Positions 52,695-56,638 of a stretch of DNA of 56,638 nucleotides are shown here, piece after piece. The stretch is from an uncultured Clostridia bacterium (lineage in GTDB: Bacteria; Bacillota; Clostridia; TANB77; CAG-508): positions 1 through 56,638 of the forward strand of contig CALXCA010000011.1 in assembly GCA_944386685.1 (NCBI GenBank), in the 5' to 3' direction. The position numbers and the translations under genes were made by a program. The notes beneath the pieces are model-generated. The model saw only the letters and a list, made by a program, of their open reading frames with translations, was not told the origin of the DNA and did no database searches. The stretch's first letter is position 1, and each line of letters begins with the position of its first letter.

Positions 52695-53069
52695 ATGATT
52701 GATTTTACAAATAAAGAAATATTTAAATTAAAGCCAACATCTATTAATGATGTTGAATCTATGGTTAATTTTATTTTAGCTTCAGATGAAGAAATAAAGT
52801 TTGCTTTTACATCTATGAGAGATAAATTAGTTTTTACAAATAAAAGAGTTTTATCTGTTAATGTCCAAGGAATAACAGGGAGAGAAGTAGATTATACATC
52901 AATTCCTTATACGAAAATACAAGCTTTTTCAATAGAAACTTCTGGAACATTTGATATATCCTCTAAAGTAGAAATAACAGTTATCGGCTTGGGTTCAGTA
53001 ATTTTTGAATTAACTCCTCAGACTGATATTAAATCTTTAGGTAGATGCTTATCTGAATATATTTTATAA
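52695..53069 (+). CDS. Bacterial PH-domain protein
   Basis: A 124-residue protein matching the bacterial pleckstrin-homology fold (PF08000-like): beta strands with F-A-F-T-S-M-R-D-K-L-V-F-T-N-K-R-V-L (about 36-53) and D-Y-T-S-I-P-Y-T-K-I-Q-A-F-S-I-E-T. No membrane helix. The function of the family is not established. It is 63 bp downstream of thyX and shares the unusual SD-hairpin leader; it ends at a terminator. Confidence 0.8.
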   Translation: MIDFTNKEIFKLKPTSINDVESMVNFILASDEEIKFAFTSMRDKLVFTNKRVLSVNVQGITGREVDYTSIPYTKIQAFSIETSGTFDISSKVEITVIGLGSVIFELTPQTDIKSLGRCLSEYIL

Positions 53070-53100
53070 AATATATTCAAAACTAATTTTATTATATAAA

Positions 53101-53140
53101 AAGTCGTTGTATTTATTTATTTTATTAAAAACAACGGCTT
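53101..53140 (+). terminator. Terminator after the PH-domain gene
   Basis: AAGTCGTTGT (53101-53110) pairs with ACAACGGCTT (53131-53140), one G.U pair, followed by TTATTT. It closes the thyX operon. Confidence 0.8.
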
Positions 53141-53219
53141 TTATTTGGGTAATTTTTGGGTAATCACCCTCAAAAAAAACCTCTTTTTGCCACTTTTTAT
53201 AACTATTTTAATAAATTAA

Positions 53220-53264
53220 AAAAATCGTTGTAAGCCTTATATTTCAAGGTTTACAACGATTTTT
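53220..53264 (-). terminator. Terminator of the rRNA operon
   Basis: A 19-bp stem (53220-53238 and 53246-53264) with one wobble pair and a 7-nt loop; on the minus strand it is followed by a T-run. It lies 11 bp past the tRNA-Asn 3' end. Confidence 0.85.
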
Positions 53265-53275
53265 CATTTTTAAAA

Positions 53276-53351
53276 TGGCTCCCCGTGTAGGACTTGAACC
53301 TACGACCTATCGGTTAACAGCCGAGCGCTCTACCAACTGAGCTAACGGGGA
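53276..53351 (-). tRNA. tRNA-Asn (anticodon GTT)
   Basis: A complete 76-nt cloverleaf on the minus strand: acceptor TCCCCGT/ACGGGGA, D-arm GCTCAGTTGGTAGAGC, anticodon loop CTGTTAA with anticodon GTT, T-arm GTAGG-TTCAAGT-CCTAC, discriminator G and an encoded CCA (53276-53278). It is the last gene of the rRNA operon, directly after 5S. Confidence 0.97.
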
Positions 53352-53361
53352 ATATATAAAA

Positions 53362-53477
53362 TCTAGCAACAACCTATCTTCCCAGCAGGGTAACCCACAA
53401 GTATTTTTAGCACATTGGAGCTTGACTTCTGTGTTCGGTATGGGAACAGGTATTTCCTCCATGTTATCGTCACTAGA
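53362..53477 (-). rRNA. rrf: 5S ribosomal RNA
   Basis: About 116 nt on the minus strand with ends TCTAGTGACGAT and GTTGTTGCTAGA pairing into the terminal helix. The internal C-C-G-A-A-C-A-C-A-G-A-A-G-T region is the conserved loop B/C. Ends are set by the terminal helix and may differ by a few bases. Confidence 0.93.
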
Positions 53478-53637
53478 AAATTAATTACTAATCATTTTCT
53501 GTATTGCATTATATAACTTTTTTAGTTGTTTTGCAATACCTTTTTTATAATTTTATGCAAAATTTATGAAATTATACATAAAATTTTCAATAACATTATA
53601 CTTTTTTAACAATATAATTATTGAAATATATAATTTA

Positions 53638-53667
53638 AAAGCACACTCAAAAATACATAGATGAATA
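53638..53667 (-). other. Pre-23S 3' trailer half of the processing stem
   Basis: This 30-nt stretch is complementary to 56604-56633 at all but about three or four positions. The two flank the 23S gene and would form the long helix cut by RNase III during maturation. Confidence 0.65.
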
Positions 53668-53697
53668 TTTATTTTTTAGGATAATTTTTTTATAGTT

Positions 53698-56560
<2,863 letters not shown>

Positions 56561-56603
56561 TTTTATCCTAATTTTTTCTCTCTACTAGTTATTCTAGTTT
56601 ACC

Positions 56604-56633
56604 TATTCATCTATATATTTTTCAATGTGCTTT
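56604..56633 (-). other. Pre-23S 5' leader half of the processing stem
   Basis: In the 16S-23S spacer, complementary to 53638-53667 downstream of 23S. Typical double-stranded processing helix position. No tRNA is seen in the visible part of the spacer. Confidence 0.65.
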
Positions 56634-56638
56634 CCTTT

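Overview
The window is very AT-rich (roughly a quarter G+C by eye) and carries genes of a low-GC, spore-forming Clostridia-type Firmicute. The sporulation markers are sigG, yqfC, yqfD, a YlmC/YmxH PRC-barrel protein, a PdaA-type cortex deacetylase and a YerB-like DUF3048 protein. No phage, plasmid, integrase, IS transposase or CRISPR array is visible. Species cannot be fixed from the sequence; an uncultured gut Clostridium-like lineage would fit.

Left part (1-7.5 kb, minus strand): YlmC/YmxH protein, sigG (TTG start), DUF3048 protein, ybeY, an unrecognised 400-residue protein occupying the usual phoH position, yqfD, yqfC, and pdaA. At 7.6-13.5 kb is an agr-type peptide quorum-sensing locus: a LytTR response regulator and AgrC-like kinase on the plus strand, facing an FtsX/LolD-type ABC transporter, agrD (39 residues) and agrB on the minus strand. 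A symmetrical array of four 10-bp repeats (pairs 21 bp apart) lies upstream of agrB.

13.5-31.9 kb is a housekeeping block: murD-prmC-whiA-hemW; pgeF, addB, holA; glycogen debranching enzyme, a divergent membrane-anchored YvcK-like protein, murB and a lone pseudopilin; then plus-strand nfeD and an SPFH/band-7 protein, followed by a predicted Mn-type CDF exporter and a small membrane protein. 32-45.7 kb holds tig-clpP-clpX (trigger factor and ClpXP), comM-dprA-yraN, a class B PBP, a hypothetical gene with an apparent ATA start, a patatin-like phospholipase, a WG-repeat protein and a VanW/G5-type protein.

45.9-53.1 kb holds murA, a GNAT-like remnant, a compositionally foreign gene with an operator-like dyad on its promoter, a split transketolase, an HTH protein with a C-terminal membrane segment, a double-length ThyX and a PH-domain protein. 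The window ends in an rRNA operon read leftward: 23S, 5S, tRNA-Asn(GTT), terminator.

Unexplained structure worth attention: the agr operator array; a small family of terminal-inverted-repeat elements (43.8 kb full copy, 12.2 kb arm-only copy, 19.2 kb fragment); a 30-bp-arm palindrome at 17.9 kb beside an Asn-rich micro-ORF; and hairpins placed between Shine-Dalgarno and start codon in thyX and its downstream neighbour.
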